A DNA stretch of 64,000 bases from the NCBI GenBank assembly GCA_018697195.1, contig CM031858.1:94385734-94449733 (forward strand), read 5' to 3'. Both the position numbers and the translations under genes were made by a program. Under the pieces are notes generated by a model. That model did not search any database, was not told where the DNA came from, and saw only the letters and a program-made list of their open reading frames with translations. This DNA is from Certhia americana. Lineage: Eukaryota > Chordata > Aves > Passeriformes > Certhiidae. Shown here piece by piece: positions 35,479-47,885 of this stretch (the first letter of the stretch is position 1; the number at the start of each line of letters is the position of its first letter).

Positions 35479-38400
35479 TTCAGTAGGGACTGATGACCTG
35501 AGCACATACACGAAAGTCCTGGTGGGATCCCACAGCCTGATCTAAAGTCCTTGTCAAGAGTTCTGCCATCACCCATACCAGCCTAATCCTATCTGTACTG
35601 TAGGCTTACCTTCAGTGGCAATGGGGAAATAAAGTTTCTTTGACTTTACCTAAGCTCAAATGAGCAGCAAGAAGAGAGTTTCAAATGCTTCTGAGGGAAA
35701 ACTGAATTTTTACAAAGATCAGTGATTCCAATCCACATAAGCATCCAGGGGCTTGGAGACTCAGCCAAATTTTATGGATTAAAAATACTGAGGGATTAGG
35801 CTTTCCTGAGATTTTTTCCTAATGCTTCCTGCTTTGAGGAGATTTTTTGGCAGATATTTCTCTCTATTACTTCACAGGTCCAAAACCACCAAGAGGACTC
35901 ATATAGGAAGACAAAGTACTTTTAAAATACTGTGTTTACTTTGTCTGTTCCAAGTGGGAATAAATAATGTAGTTTATACAATGACAACAGGAAAGGTCAT
36001 TACCTTTGCATTAGGATTCTCAGTGCTGCTAATGAAGCTAAGGCTCTAGACCTTGGCCCTTAGAAACCTTTCAGTGGCCATGGCTATTTGATGAAACCTC
36101 ACTGACCTCCCCAGAACTGCAGCAGCTTTGTTGCCAGAATGTGGAGACAGAAAACTTCCCAAGTTATATGTATTTTGGACACAAACACTCTTTGCCCTGA
36201 AGTATCCAAGTTTTTCCTGATGGGTAATCATAAAGCTACCTGGTATGTTTCATAAAGCTATCTGGCTGCAGCAGGTCTCAGAGAAGTTTCTTTCTTTACT
36301 AAATTGTCTTGAGAGTGGCAGAGAAAATGTAACCCTGACCTGCTCTATAAGAACTAGAAGTTTGTGTGAGCTTGTGTGCATGTTTCTTTGAGATTAAAGT
36401 GCTGAGAGCATGCACACAGCTGGGAGATGGGAAATGGGGTTATACTTGCAGGTATGAAGTGTTTACTACTCCTCTTCCCCTCTGCAGAGAGCTGGGTCAA
36501 GAGGATTTGCTGCTTTCTGGTCAGGCAGTCCCATCTCAACCTACGCTGTCTTTGTCCCCTGCATGTAGCACCAGGAAGCATAAACCCTTGCAATCCCACC
36601 TGACAAATGTATTGTGATCTGCAAAAATTTGTGACACAGGGAGTCATGGAAGTAATGGATTTAATATAGCAAACTGTAAAAAAACCCTCCAAACTGCAGT
36701 GTCTAAAGGGCAAGCTTAGCTGTTTTGACACTCCTGCTCAGGAGAGGAGGATCTACCTATCTGTGTAGTCAGTTTTTCTTTATGGGATCCTGGGAGGTGA
36801 AGGAGCTCCTGGATAGTTCAGCTGAACTTTTTACAAGGCTCAGGAACCTGAAAAATCTGTAGCATTATCATGTATCTTGTTATATGTGTCTAACTTGCAT
36901 GTACCTCATGGGAATAGAAGCCCTTAATGGTAGGATTTTCAAAACTGTCAGTTTACACTTCTGAATCTCTTTGAAAATAGTTTGTCCCTGGTTATGCATC
37001 TTTCATTAACTTTGCATCACTAAATATTGCCATTTAGTAGTTTCTTAGAGTTGCATCTAACCTGAATGTTACATGTTTCAGGCATATTGATAACACTTGT
37101 AAGGACCCAACATCAGGAGAAAGCTTAAGACAATGCATCTTAAGCCTAGCTTTCCTCTTTGTAACACAGATTAAAGCAGTAGCAGTAATGATAATAGCTG
37201 AAAAAACAAATATTCATCTCTGCAATGTGGAATAATGCATTGGGTGACTTCTCACGTGCCAAAAATTCATCAAAAGTGAGATAGACCCTTCCCTTTTTGT
37301 TTCACAGGTGAAATTTGAATGGAAAATGGGAAGCAAATACCTTATTCTCTCTGTCTCCTGACAAATTTGTTTTATCAAAGCAAAATAGAACCTTTTGTAA
37401 CTATTCTCTGTACTATAACCACTGTAACTATTCTCACAAAATATTCCTTTTCAAATAAAGATAAATTTACCACTTTTGTATTACAGTTTGCTTAGTTTGA
37501 TTTTAGTGAAAATATGTAAATTTAATACTTTGGTATTGGTATAACTGTTCTTTCTTGGTTTATTCTGGAAAGGAGCTTCCTGTGTTATGAAATTAACCCA
37601 ATGAAAATAGAGGTTATTCCATTTTACCATACCTGCTGAATTTACCTGAATGTGTGCATTTAAATCTGGGATTTGTATTTTCTGTTTAAATATTCTAGTG
37701 CAAACACAAGCCTTACAGTCTCAGTAGTTTGACTGATTTCTTGTTTTACATGGTATGGGTTTTATTTGATTTAGGATTCAGTACTACAGGAGAAAATAAA
37801 AGTGAAATAATCCAGAAGCCTATAATAAGGGATACTTTGAGAAAGAATACTCTACAAATTGTTTACTTGCTATGAGCTTTCACTCTTTGGATTCACTCAC
37901 AAATTTCCAGCAAGTAAATTGTCTGCATGTGTATCTGTGGGCACATATGCTGTGGATATATGGTAAAATGTGTCTGGCTATAGATTTTTGCTACAAACGG
38001 AAAAGTCAGCCCATTGTTCCTAAGTTGCAAATGTAAATCCATTTATGGCTTTGTAATTTTGCAATTTTGCACGCTATTAACGTGAGATCAGTTTGCAGTT
38101 TTGCAGCTCACATGTCCTTAAACCTTGAAGCAAAACCCAGAGATTTATGAACCCAGGTGAATTAAAGCTTCAAGAAAAGCTCTCACAGAACAGAGATTTG
38201 CACAATTCTTATCTTTTGTGAAATTATTCAAGCAGATAGTAGAGAAAATCTTCTATATAATATATAGGAAGTGAGGAAAAAGGGAATAAGAGTGTAAGCA
38301 CTGCACATGGTAAAATGTCTCCTCACCTGCTGTAAGGATTTTGATTGATAGATTCCTCTGCAGTCTCCTCCATTAGGCTAATTTAAAGAGTCACCTGCAT

Positions 38401-38630
38401 GTTGCAAGTTTAAGTTGCTAAGATTTTCAAATTACTCCCTTAAGAAAGAGGTGTTCTATGCTGTGGTTTATTAAACCCACTTTTTCGATCTGTCTCAGTG
38501 CCAGACACATACCTGAAAAAGAAATCTGAGCATATACTGGATAGTGGGGAATTTGAAGGTTTAAAAGTACTGGTATTGGTTTCTTTCTTTGTCTTTTTCC
38601 CTCCCCCACCCCATAAAGTAGTTAGTCTTT
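35479..38630. other. unique noncoding DNA
   Basis: No gene is supported. Positions 36366-36731 have frames on both strands without domains. A CpG-bearing AT-rich block at 38020-38110 ('gcacgctattaacgtgagat') has conserved-element texture. Confidence 0.5.
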
Positions 38631-38750
38631 ATAGATTATAAAGCCAGAAGGGACCACTACAATCATCAAATCTGACCTCCTGTTTAACACAGGCCATAGG
38701 CTTCGCTGAATTAATTCCTGTCTGAACTAGAGCATATCTTTTTGAAAGTC
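38631..38750 (-). mobile_element. ancient CR1-type LINE 3' end
   Basis: The plus strand 'ttataaagccagaagggacc', 'atctgacctcctgtttaaca', 'caggccatag' and 'gaactagagcatatcttttt' match the antisense 3' end of an older CR1 lineage, also familiar from turtles and crocodilians. It is distinct from the two younger bird CR1 copies in this window. It ends close to a hAT transposase relic on the same strand. Confidence 0.75.
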
Positions 38751-39254
38751 AACTTCTCACTTCCCAGCATATGAAAAGGTCTCCCATGACACCTATAGAC
38801 CTTTCATAATGGACAGATTCTTCCCATGATACGGACAAATTGAGTTTTTCCTGGGAGGTACTGCCCCACTCTGAGCTGATAAAGGAAGACCCAGGAACTA
38901 TAGGTATGCTGTGATTACTTCTTTTGCACTCTGTGGTGTTCCAGGAGCTTGTGCATCTTCTGCTTTATGAGATATACTTGGCCTAGGGGAGCTAAGTGGA
39001 AGGATGAGGGAGAAGAGGAGGTGCATAATGGTATGGCCTCCAGCACTGTTATTTATGACAGTATCCTTCCAGCAATCTGTTCCTGCATAGGGTGAAGGCA
39101 TGGTTTCAATTCTGCCCTTGAAACATGGATTAAGCAATGTTGCTAATACATATTTGTCCCTGCGGCTGTCAAACATTTCACTGATACTAGACTCTGTAGA
39201 CAGCTTAATAGCTAGGTCTTCTGTCAATGTTACTGCAGCAGTGTCTCCTTTGCT
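38751..39254 (-). pseudogene. hAT-family DNA transposon transposase relic
   Basis: On the minus strand an open stretch of about 118 codons (39254 down to a stop at 38898) contains KYVLATLLNPCFKGRI at 39155-39108. This is a clear version of the hAT transposase signature (Y-x-x-AT-LLDPRFK). It is preceded, as in hAT proteins, by an acidic stretch with EDLAIKLST. Further on (lower coordinates) shifted frames show LSVSWEESVHYERS, resembling the conserved LSVPASS-x-x-SER of the C-terminal dimerisation region. The key Asp-Pro-Arg is now Asn-Pro-Cys, and frameshifts separate the parts, so it is a dead copy. No terminal inverted repeats were identified. Confidence 0.7.
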
Positions 39255-41519
39255 TTAAGATGCTGTTCAGATTTATTCAAGCAATAGGTGTAGCACGGTG
39301 CTTGGTAAATAGCTGCACCTGACTGTGTGCTTGTATCATCACTGCTTGCTGACATCCCAAGTGACCAGATGAAATGGATGGACTAGGGAAACCAAGTGCT
39401 GAGAAGAATCCAGTGAGTGAAAGTTGGAAAGATCATCTATCTCGTCCCTATTTTATGTCTCCTAACAGAGTTACATGCACAATGTATTATTATTCTAGAA
39501 GTCTCTGAACAATAACTACCATCCACAGTGGCTGAAAATGTGTGTATCCAGCAGTATCGGACAAATGGTTTCATTATTGTTGCTAGTATGTTGCTTTCTT
39601 TACTTGTGTTGATGTAATCTAGATATTGTTGGTTTTCATGTAACAGAGTTTTACATGTGACTTGATTTAATTTATCTAGATGCTAGAGATCAAAATTTTT
39701 AATGAAAAATAAGAAAAAAGAATATGATATGTGTCTACACATGATGACAATATTTTGTTACCTATTCAAAAACAAAATATAATTGAAGAATGCCACTTTT
39801 CCAGTCTGTAAAATTACAGTTCACCTGTATAATGGGATGTGATGAGTATTTGACTTCTCAGTGCTATTGCCATTAACTGATGGAGGAACAGTGACTGGTG
39901 CTATCTCTACTTCATATTTGCTTCACTTCTGAACTTTGACTTTTCACACTATCAAGTTTCCGTAATAGTTTTCTGCTGGAGCAGAGCTTTTCTCTTCATC
40001 ATTGGTGATTGAAAAGCTGTGATGAATACCTCCAAATCTCACCCCACCAGCTAAAAATATTCTCATGGGTGATTTTTACTCCTCAGCACATTATTTCCTC
40101 TCCCTAGCATTTGCAGATAACTAAGTGACCCTGATTGGCAGGATACCACATGTGAAAAGATCTGAGTCTGGGTTAGAGGTCTGCATTGTGCATGAGGGCA
40201 CTTCCTACCCTGGGAAGCTCTGGGCCACTGCTGTGTTTGAAGCAGCAAACAATGAGGCCAGCTGTTGAGGCCTTGGCAAGATCAGAGCACACACAATCTC
40301 ATAAACCCCCACATGTCTGAAATGAAGCAAATGCCTGATCTTTTGGACTTCCTTTCACTTGCCTCAAGTTTATTTTTATTTCCAATATTGATTGCAGGGC
40401 TGGAAGAAAAGTACCTCTGGACCTTGTTTAGTACCATTTTCTGTGAGAACCAGTCGTCAGAGTGTTTTAGAATTTAACTCCTGCAATACCTGCAAAAGAA
40501 ATTACAGTTATTATTATTATAGTAATTTGTTTGAAGATTCTTCAGCACCAATAGTCAAGTGCACAATCACAACTTGGAAAATACTTACTCTGTGTGACTT
40601 TGCTGTAGCTTCAGACTTTCTTTGAAAGCCTCCAGGGACATGAAGACCCTAACTCTGACTTACATTTATTCTACTGAGCGCACTTTTGCTTATTCTGCTT
40701 TGCCAATAATACCTTTACGTCCTTTCCTTGCCTTTCTGCCTACCTCTATGATCTATTGGTAACTGTTCAATCCTTTCTAAAATTTCTGTTTTGCCTTGAG
40801 ACAAATGGAATGAAAAATGCACTGTGATTAAACTTACGTGTAGTATGGAGAAATAACATTTCTATTTTCTCTCTCAATTCTAAGGCAACTGTTTGAGGAG
40901 TGGAAGGGGATATGGCATGCTTGGCACTTTTGTGTTTTCTAAAACTTGGAGCCTGAAGTAGGGGACAGTATCCTCACACACATCAAACAATATTTTTAGA
41001 TTTTTTAAAAAAAAAATATTATTTTTCTTGAGAACTGAAACCAAATGAGTTGAAAACTCCACATTCATGTTCTTTCTCAAACTTTTCTGCTTTCCTGCCT
41101 GGTTGTTGTGAACTGATGGTTGAAATAAATAATCTGGGAAGGGCATAGTCTTGCTACATGTCAAGTAGTGAAAAATGCAAATTTTTATAATGTTGATGAA
41201 ATGAAATTGTTTTATTCATCATGGGAAACTTGACAATTTTGGTCATATCCATCCTGAATTTCTTCTTGGTGTGAGTCAGCCTCCTAAATAAAGAAGAGAA
41301 TAAACTTATTTGCACATCCTCACTGGGAATTGCTGTGTGTTTTCTTGTACTGCTAACATCCAAGCTGACACTGTTTTTTAACATGTAGTGGTCTATCCTT
41401 ACTGACCTTTATATCTTTGCCAGTCCCCTTGGGTATGTGCCCTGGTTTATTACCTAGTCAACCTCCCATTTTTTGGTCTGCTCAGGGTTTGGTAGGATTA
41501 GTTCAATGCCCAGGGAAGG
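39255..41519. other. noncoding DNA, first part possibly hAT-derived
   Basis: The first ~170 bp may still belong to the hAT element: the minus strand shows an open MSASSDDTSTQSGA stretch. Beyond that I recognise nothing. Short TTATTATTATTATAG and A-rich runs occur at 40509-40523 and 41008-41018. Confidence 0.45.
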
Positions 41520-41770
41520 AAAGTGAGCTTATGATCAGCTTGACCAATCCGGAAGGCTGACTGCTGAATTTACAAGTAGCAAGTTCTGCAAGTACTTGCA
41601 CACTGTGAGCAGTTTATGAGCAATTTGCGGACTGAAATTGGTTTGCCCAAAACTTTTATTGGACAGCTTCAAATAGAAAACGAACTTGTAAAAACGGCAG
41701 TTTGTTCATGAACTGCATTCATGAGCAGGATAAATTATGCGGTACAAACTCTGCCCGCTGTTAACTTCAC
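41520..41770. promoter_or_regulatory. CpG-retaining candidate conserved element
   Basis: This unique block keeps at least six CpGs ('atccgga', 'ttgcgga', 'aacgaac', 'aacggca', 'tgcggta', 'cccgctg') in CpG-poor surroundings. It contains a palindromic core TTCATGAA within 'gcagtttgttcatgaactgc'. Its frames are closed. It could be a conserved regulatory element or a young unrecognised insertion whose CpGs have not yet decayed. Confidence 0.3.
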
Positions 41771-44700
41771 CAAGGGAGACTTAAGAAGCTGCTGATGCCA
41801 CTGGAGAGAGCTGAGGACCCATCACCCTTACTGTGCAAGAATGTTGTTTAAATGAAGGAACTCATGTGAAACGAAGCAAATGATGGAATAAACATTGCAG
41901 ACGCAATTGAAAATGCATACCAACTTGTATGAATTAGAAATTACTGTTAATGTTCCTTAGATCAAGAAATTACCAGCTTGTACCTAATCTTCTTTAAGTT
42001 CTTAATTCTAAAAATGCAATCTTTATCTTGTCAAAAACTGAGAATGCAGCTGTACTATGTCATCCAAAATACCTTACCTTTCCTTCTTGCCTTAGTTCTT
42101 CCTCCTTCCCAAGACTGACCCCCATAAAATCCTAACAACGAAGGAAGCATGGTCCAATTGATGTGACATCTTTGTGACAGTCATGGTCTATAGCTCTTTC
42201 ATTTATGCAAATCCAGTCAGGTATTCTGATGTGTCAGCTGTATGTAATGTGAACACTTAGCTGAAATGACAACCTTACTTTGCTCTGATAATTGTCCTGC
42301 CATTGCTGTACCTGTCTGTGATGCAGGTGTATCATGAGCTGCTCTTTCAGGTGTCCTGGGTGAGGAGGGTACATGCAATTTTTTTAGCTGAAGGATTTTT
42401 TAGTGTTAAGTTACTATGTAGTCTTTTAGGTTGAATTTCATAATTACAAGCTCAGTTGAGAAGGAACTTTTGATCAGTTTCTTTAGAAACATTTATTGAA
42501 TTTTGTCTGAGCTGCAACTCTCAGTAAAGTCAAAAGCATTTTGTTTCCGCCTCTGAGGACAGCATTTCGTCCACAGATTGTAACTTAAATGTATTTTTAT
42601 CTGAAGTACTATGTTTCAAAGGCTGGTAAGAGATTTATTGTGATGTATTAAACCATCTGTTTCCAAGGACTGTGCTTCGCATTCCAGCATTAGCCAATGC
42701 TTGTGGTGCTGTGTTTTTGATTCTCAAAGCTCCTTTGCCATTTTAACTTATTTGTAGGTAACAGACTGTTTTCACTGACTGGTAAAGCAGATGTCCTTGA
42801 GCAGTCAAATCTTGAGCTGTCTACAGGGGAGGTCATCTGTAGGGGTACTTGCAACTTTTTTCTATTGATTTTTTTCCTTTCCTGTATAGACTCCTAATAA
42901 ACTTTGGAATCAATAAAAACTTAAATGCAAACTAGCAGCTTTTCCAAAATGCAGAAATGAATGAAGATACTTTTACAGAAGGATGTAAAAGATATTAATT
43001 TCTTTTTATATAGCTAGCTATAAGTTCAAATGGTGTGACCTCTTCTTTCATCTGCAAAGAAAATAGCAGTTGTCAGGGAGGTTTTCTTTCTCTCTAAGCT
43101 TTGCACTCAGAGAGCTTTCGGAGGTTGTTTAGTGCTGGCACTCTTTTTTTATGATTGGAGGAAAATAAAATTTGGAGAGATAACAGTTTATTTGCCAAAA
43201 AAGGCAGGCTTGGCTCTACCAAACCTATTCACAAAATTTTGGAGAAGTGAATATGACAGATACAGGTGAAAAAACAGACACAATTTTGCTGCCTGGGAAA
43301 CATTTAATTTTTCTATTTTTGTTTTTTGGTTTTGGGTTTGGTTTTTTTTCTGTTTGTTTGTTTGTTTGGTTTTTTTTAGTACTGTACAGTCCAACATAGC
43401 TTTTCATGTACAATAGTGACTTGGGAGCAAATAAGCATATATTGGCTGCATGGCTAGTAAGTCAAGTGCAGCAAAAGATTAAGAAAGGGTCGTCACCACC
43501 TCCAGCCAACCCTCCAAAATCCTGCTGTTTAAAAGTAGCTTGAATCCCACAATTTGCATGCCATTCAGTTCTTTTTCCTAATCAGTGTTTCTGTCTTTCA
43601 ATGCCCTGACAGTTCCAAATTTCAAGAACTTATTTGTTCCCTTGATATAAGTTAAGCAATTATTATTTAAGGCTAGTTTCTTGCTTTGTGAGAAGATAGA
43701 TTATATAACATTAAAAGGGAAAGCCTAAAAAGTTTTTCTTTCTCTTTAATCTCTGCTTTCATAGGAAGGAAACACTAGCCAGGGCTGTCCCAAGCATGAG
43801 TAAGAGATCCTAGGAGCACCTCCAAGGATTCACATGGTATTTTCTGGCAAATATATTGCCTATGTTGCTGAATTGTGCTGCTCTGCTTGTGCTGCTTAGG
43901 AATTACTGTCCTCTGATACAGTTTTTGAACTCAAAAATTCTGGAAGCCGACAGAAATAATATGGTTTTGGGTATGACCATGACTACCAGCTAAAGGTACT
44001 AGAAAAAAGAGCTTGTTTGCCTTAATCTCTAGTTGCATGCAAAACAAATATACAAGCAATTATTATAGAATTCTCAGAAAGTGGACTTCAAGCACACAAT
44101 CAAAGCAAACTCAGAGCTACTATTAAGCAAATATGAAAAGCACCTTGAGCTCTTTGTTTTTATTTTTTTCATTCTGAATTGTGTGTTGCTTTGCTAATCT
44201 TCTTAGAAACATGGACCTATAATTAAAGAGTCTCTCTAGGTTCTTGATAAAATCTGGCATAATTTTTTTTATTATTGAAAGTTGATTTTAACTTTCAGTA
44301 GTACTGCAGAGACAGCAGTGAATCAAAGTTTTGTTACACGAATCCTAAGGTTGGTTTTGCAGAGTAAAATATTTCATTTACAAGCTCTGGTTTAAAATGC
44401 AGCATTTCTGAGTGATGGAAAGCTGTACTATACAGCCTTGGTATAATGTCTGGTATACTGTACTTTGGGGTATGAACAGAAGCCTTGAGTGATGATACAA
44501 CCATTGAACAGATGATCTTATACTTACAATATGGTGTCTCATTTTGAATAGAATTTATACAGCAAAATATTCCGAAGAAGGTGCTGATGTCTTGCCTTCT
44601 GAAGGCTAGTTTTGGAGGAGGCCTGTCAACCTATCTTTCTACTTCAAGTGGATTGTCAGTATGTGATTTTTTGCTAAGTTACCTACCAAAATTCCTTTTT

Positions 44701-45691
44701 TCACTATCCTATTCCCTTTTTTAATTTTTTTTTTTTTTTTTTAATAATACATATAATTTCTCTTGAATGGTTCTTATACAAAACATATGTTATTGAGGTT
44801 CTGGAGAGAGTTTATATAATAGCTATTTTGGTAATCCCTTTATACTACTTTGTTAGGAAATCACAACTGTTGTGCACTTGCAAGAATTCCCCAGTTGCTC
44901 TACTGTCTTGTTTTTTTTCCCCTAAACACTAGATTTAGAAGTGCTGCTTCTGTATACCCTTGCTGTCCTAAAATAGAGCCCCCTCTGGGAGAAATTCTCA
45001 TGCCTGGGGAAATTCCAGTTTACAGATTGTAAATCTCGCCCATGGTCCAGGAGAGTGGGCAGACAAAGAAAGTTTTCAGAATTGAAAAAGTATAAAAATA
45101 GAGATAAGCTAAAGAAGGAAGACAGAACTACACTGAATACTATGGCGAGGTCCTGAAAACTCCCTGCTAAATGAAGCAATTCTCAAAACATTTATGGTTG
45201 ATTTTAGGAACCAAGAATTTGTCAAGTGTTATGAAGCAGCAAGCAGCCAGTATTAGACAAAAAATATCCTTAGACAAAACTACTGATGCCAGCCAAAAAT
45301 CTGTGCTGAAGTTTTTTCTAGTGTTATTTTTTTTCCTAGTGATTTGGGTGTAGACTTGCAAGTTTCTTCTTATGCACTGGAGGAAATGAAGCTTTTGAAT
45401 TTGTACCCAGAATCCTCCTTTGCTGAAGTATATAAATGTTTTTTCAGTTTGCAGCTATACCAAAATCATTTGAGAAAATCTTTCCATGCTATTGGCAATG
45501 CTACTGGAGGAAAGACTTTATGTACCTTTTGGAGATATTTTACCTATGTAGGACCTTTTCCAGAATGCTTCATGGTCTGCAATTGGATCCCTGGGAAACA
45601 GCATCTACGGAGAGTTTTTTAGGCTAAACTAACATGTACCTGTTTCACCATTTATTGAACATTATAGGGGCTGCTTCCGCTTGTTTTGTAG
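41771..45691. other. unique noncoding DNA with low-complexity tracts
   Basis: No gene is supported up to 45691. A (TTTG)n-type run lies at 43351-43369 inside a longer T/G-rich stretch (43311-43378), and a T18 run lies at 44725-44742. A 92-codon frame at 45344-45622 directly precedes the possible exon at 45692 but is in a different context and is not recognised. Confidence 0.5.
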
Positions 45692-45826
45692 AAGGTTTTG
45701 GCGCTGAAGCTTGAAGACAAAGAAAAAACACCTTATGAAATAGACTTCCTGTGGCACACATTTAACCTGAACTTTAATGTTCTGCTGCCTACTTCAAGCA
45801 ATGCAAGTGAAGAAAAGAAAACATAA
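45692..45826 (+). CDS. possible terminal coding exon (44 codons), unidentified
   Basis: A pyrimidine-rich tract ('ctgcttccgcttgtttt') ends in GTAG at 45691, and the sequence is open from the next base to TAA at 45826. The peptide starts KVLALKLEDKEK, has a compact aromatic centre (YEIDFLWHTFNLNF) and ends SNASEEKKT. Codon choice (four CTG, plus GAC, TTC, AAC, CAC and AAG) is coding-like in AT-rich DNA. I do not recognise the family. I could not place upstream exons, and the first AATAAA downstream is near 46308. It could be a last exon of an unidentified gene, an exonic pseudogene piece or chance. Confidence 0.25.
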   Translation, partial: KVLALKLEDKEKTPYEIDFLWHTFNLNFNVLLPTSSNASEEKKT

Positions 45827-46207
45827 GAGGTGCAAGGTTTTAATTTCTATGGACTGAACAATTTCGGTTCCCATCTTCTGCTCATATCAAATGTTGCTGA
45901 TCAGTAAAAGTATATCACTTTGAAAAAAATCCCATCCTTTTACTATCATTTTGCCTCTTGCTGCTTTTGCACTGAAAAACAAACGTTTATTATGCATTAA
46001 AAAAAACCACCCTGAACTGATTCATTTGGAAGAAATCCAAACACTACATTTTTCTTCATTCATGGAACTTTTGTCTTCATTTTTCTCTGAAACAAAATTT
46101 TGGCAGAACCCCATGTAAGTTTTCAAAGCATCTTACTTAGGACACTTTTGAATTTTCCTTTGAAAAATTATTCCATCAAAAGCATTTCCAGCCATTTGTG
46201 TATTGGC

Positions 46208-46234
<27 letters not shown>
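46208..46234. repeat. poly(T) tract, 27 nt
   Basis: A perfect T run followed by AT-rich sequence. No minus-strand retrocopy body is recognisable next to it. Confidence 0.95.
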
Positions 46235-46239
<5 letters not shown>

Positions 46240-47841
46240 TGAATTTTTGAATTCTTGGTCTCCATATTTATGTCCAGGAAAATAAGTACACTTAAAAAAA
46301 AATAAAATAATTGTGTTAGTATTAAAAATATTGAAATAATAGTTGCATAAATTAATATAGTAAGGGAGGCATACAGAACTTGCTGTGGTAATGATGTAGT
46401 AATATATGTGTATTATTTCTGCTGTTCAGCTGAAAAAAACAGAGAAAAAGTCTCATGTGACTCTCCTAAGAGCCCACTTCAGGGTGTGACAGCCTTGTTC
46501 CACACTCTTGTGTTATGTTCTCTACTATGTCTCTATTTCCATGATAGGAAATAATTCTGGTTGTCACTGATAACAACAGCACGGAGTTGTGGGCAAGGTG
46601 GAGAAAAATAGTTTGGAATCTTGGTGTGACCTTGGGTGACGTGCCAGACCTTGGGTAGATGCAATGTATCTCATTAAGGTGATTCAATGTACCACTTAAA
46701 AAATATATATATAATTTGAGGACTGTATGTTATACTTACCCAAATTGGAGAGACACAAGGTTACTTTTTATGCAACCTAAGTAGAATTGCAAAATTGAAC
46801 AAAAATGAGAAGTATTTTAATTAGAACTAAAATCTTTACATTTTGTGTCTGTTTATAAAATACTTAGAAGAAGATTGTATTGGCATTTTGAAATAAGCAG
46901 AATTTGGTCTACTTACAAGTTTAAGTATGAAAAACAAAAGATACTTTAAAATTAGGTAGTAAAGCTCCAGGGTATGTGCAGAAGATACCAAAATATGCCT
47001 TTTAACATTTTCAGTATGGAACATGTTAATTAGCTTTTGATATTGTTTTTCCTTCTTGACTATTCTTTAAATGGAGCAAGAAGGGCTAAGCTGCATATTC
47101 AAGTTGACAGTGATAAAACATTTATTTCCTTCCTTTCATGACACTATGTAATAGACAGGTAAAAGATGGATTTTATATTTTATGGAGTTTAATTTCTTCT
47201 GAAATATGAAACAATATAAAATTATGTCTTGACTTTTTCATATAAGGCAACTCTGAAATATCATTTGTGATTTCTGGGTTTTTTTCCTTAAGAAGCATAT
47301 AAAGCTTTTTGTACCAGTCTTAGTTGAAGCTCTAGTAATTTTTGCACAAATACCTATGCTTGTAATAACCATTTTTATTGTGGCCAAAATTGTGGTTATT
47401 TAAAGTTGAAATACAAAGCACAGGAGTGACTGACTATATGGTTGAATTATTTTAATCAGACATTGCTAGCTTATTGCAGAATTATTTTTTAGGTTTCAGA
47501 TTTCAGATTTCATCAAGGGAGATAGAAACCCAAGCATTTTCTTTAAAGCCTATAGGAATTTATATACAGTTTTGGCAAAAAAAAAGCATTTTGATTTGCA
47601 AATCAGACTTTTTGAGAGTTGTGGGGACATTGTTTCTTGTCTCCATCCTCTTTCAGGGACAGGCTTTCAAGTCACACAGTGTTTATCACTCAGGTGCTGA
47701 GGCCAAAGACATATATGCAATGCTTTCCAGTACACTGCCTTTGCATTGTCCTAGAGGAAAGGTTGAAATAACTTTCTGGGGGTGAAAGCTCCATACAAAA
47801 TGGACAAACAAAAGAGAATGAGAGCAGACAATGTCTAACAT

Positions 47842-47885
47842 AAATATATACATACACATATACATGTACATATATATATATTTTT
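47842..47885. repeat. TA/CA-rich microsatellite
   Basis: Mixed TA and CATA units ('ataaatatatacatacacat', then 'atacatgtacatatatatat'), ending in a T run. Confidence 0.85.
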
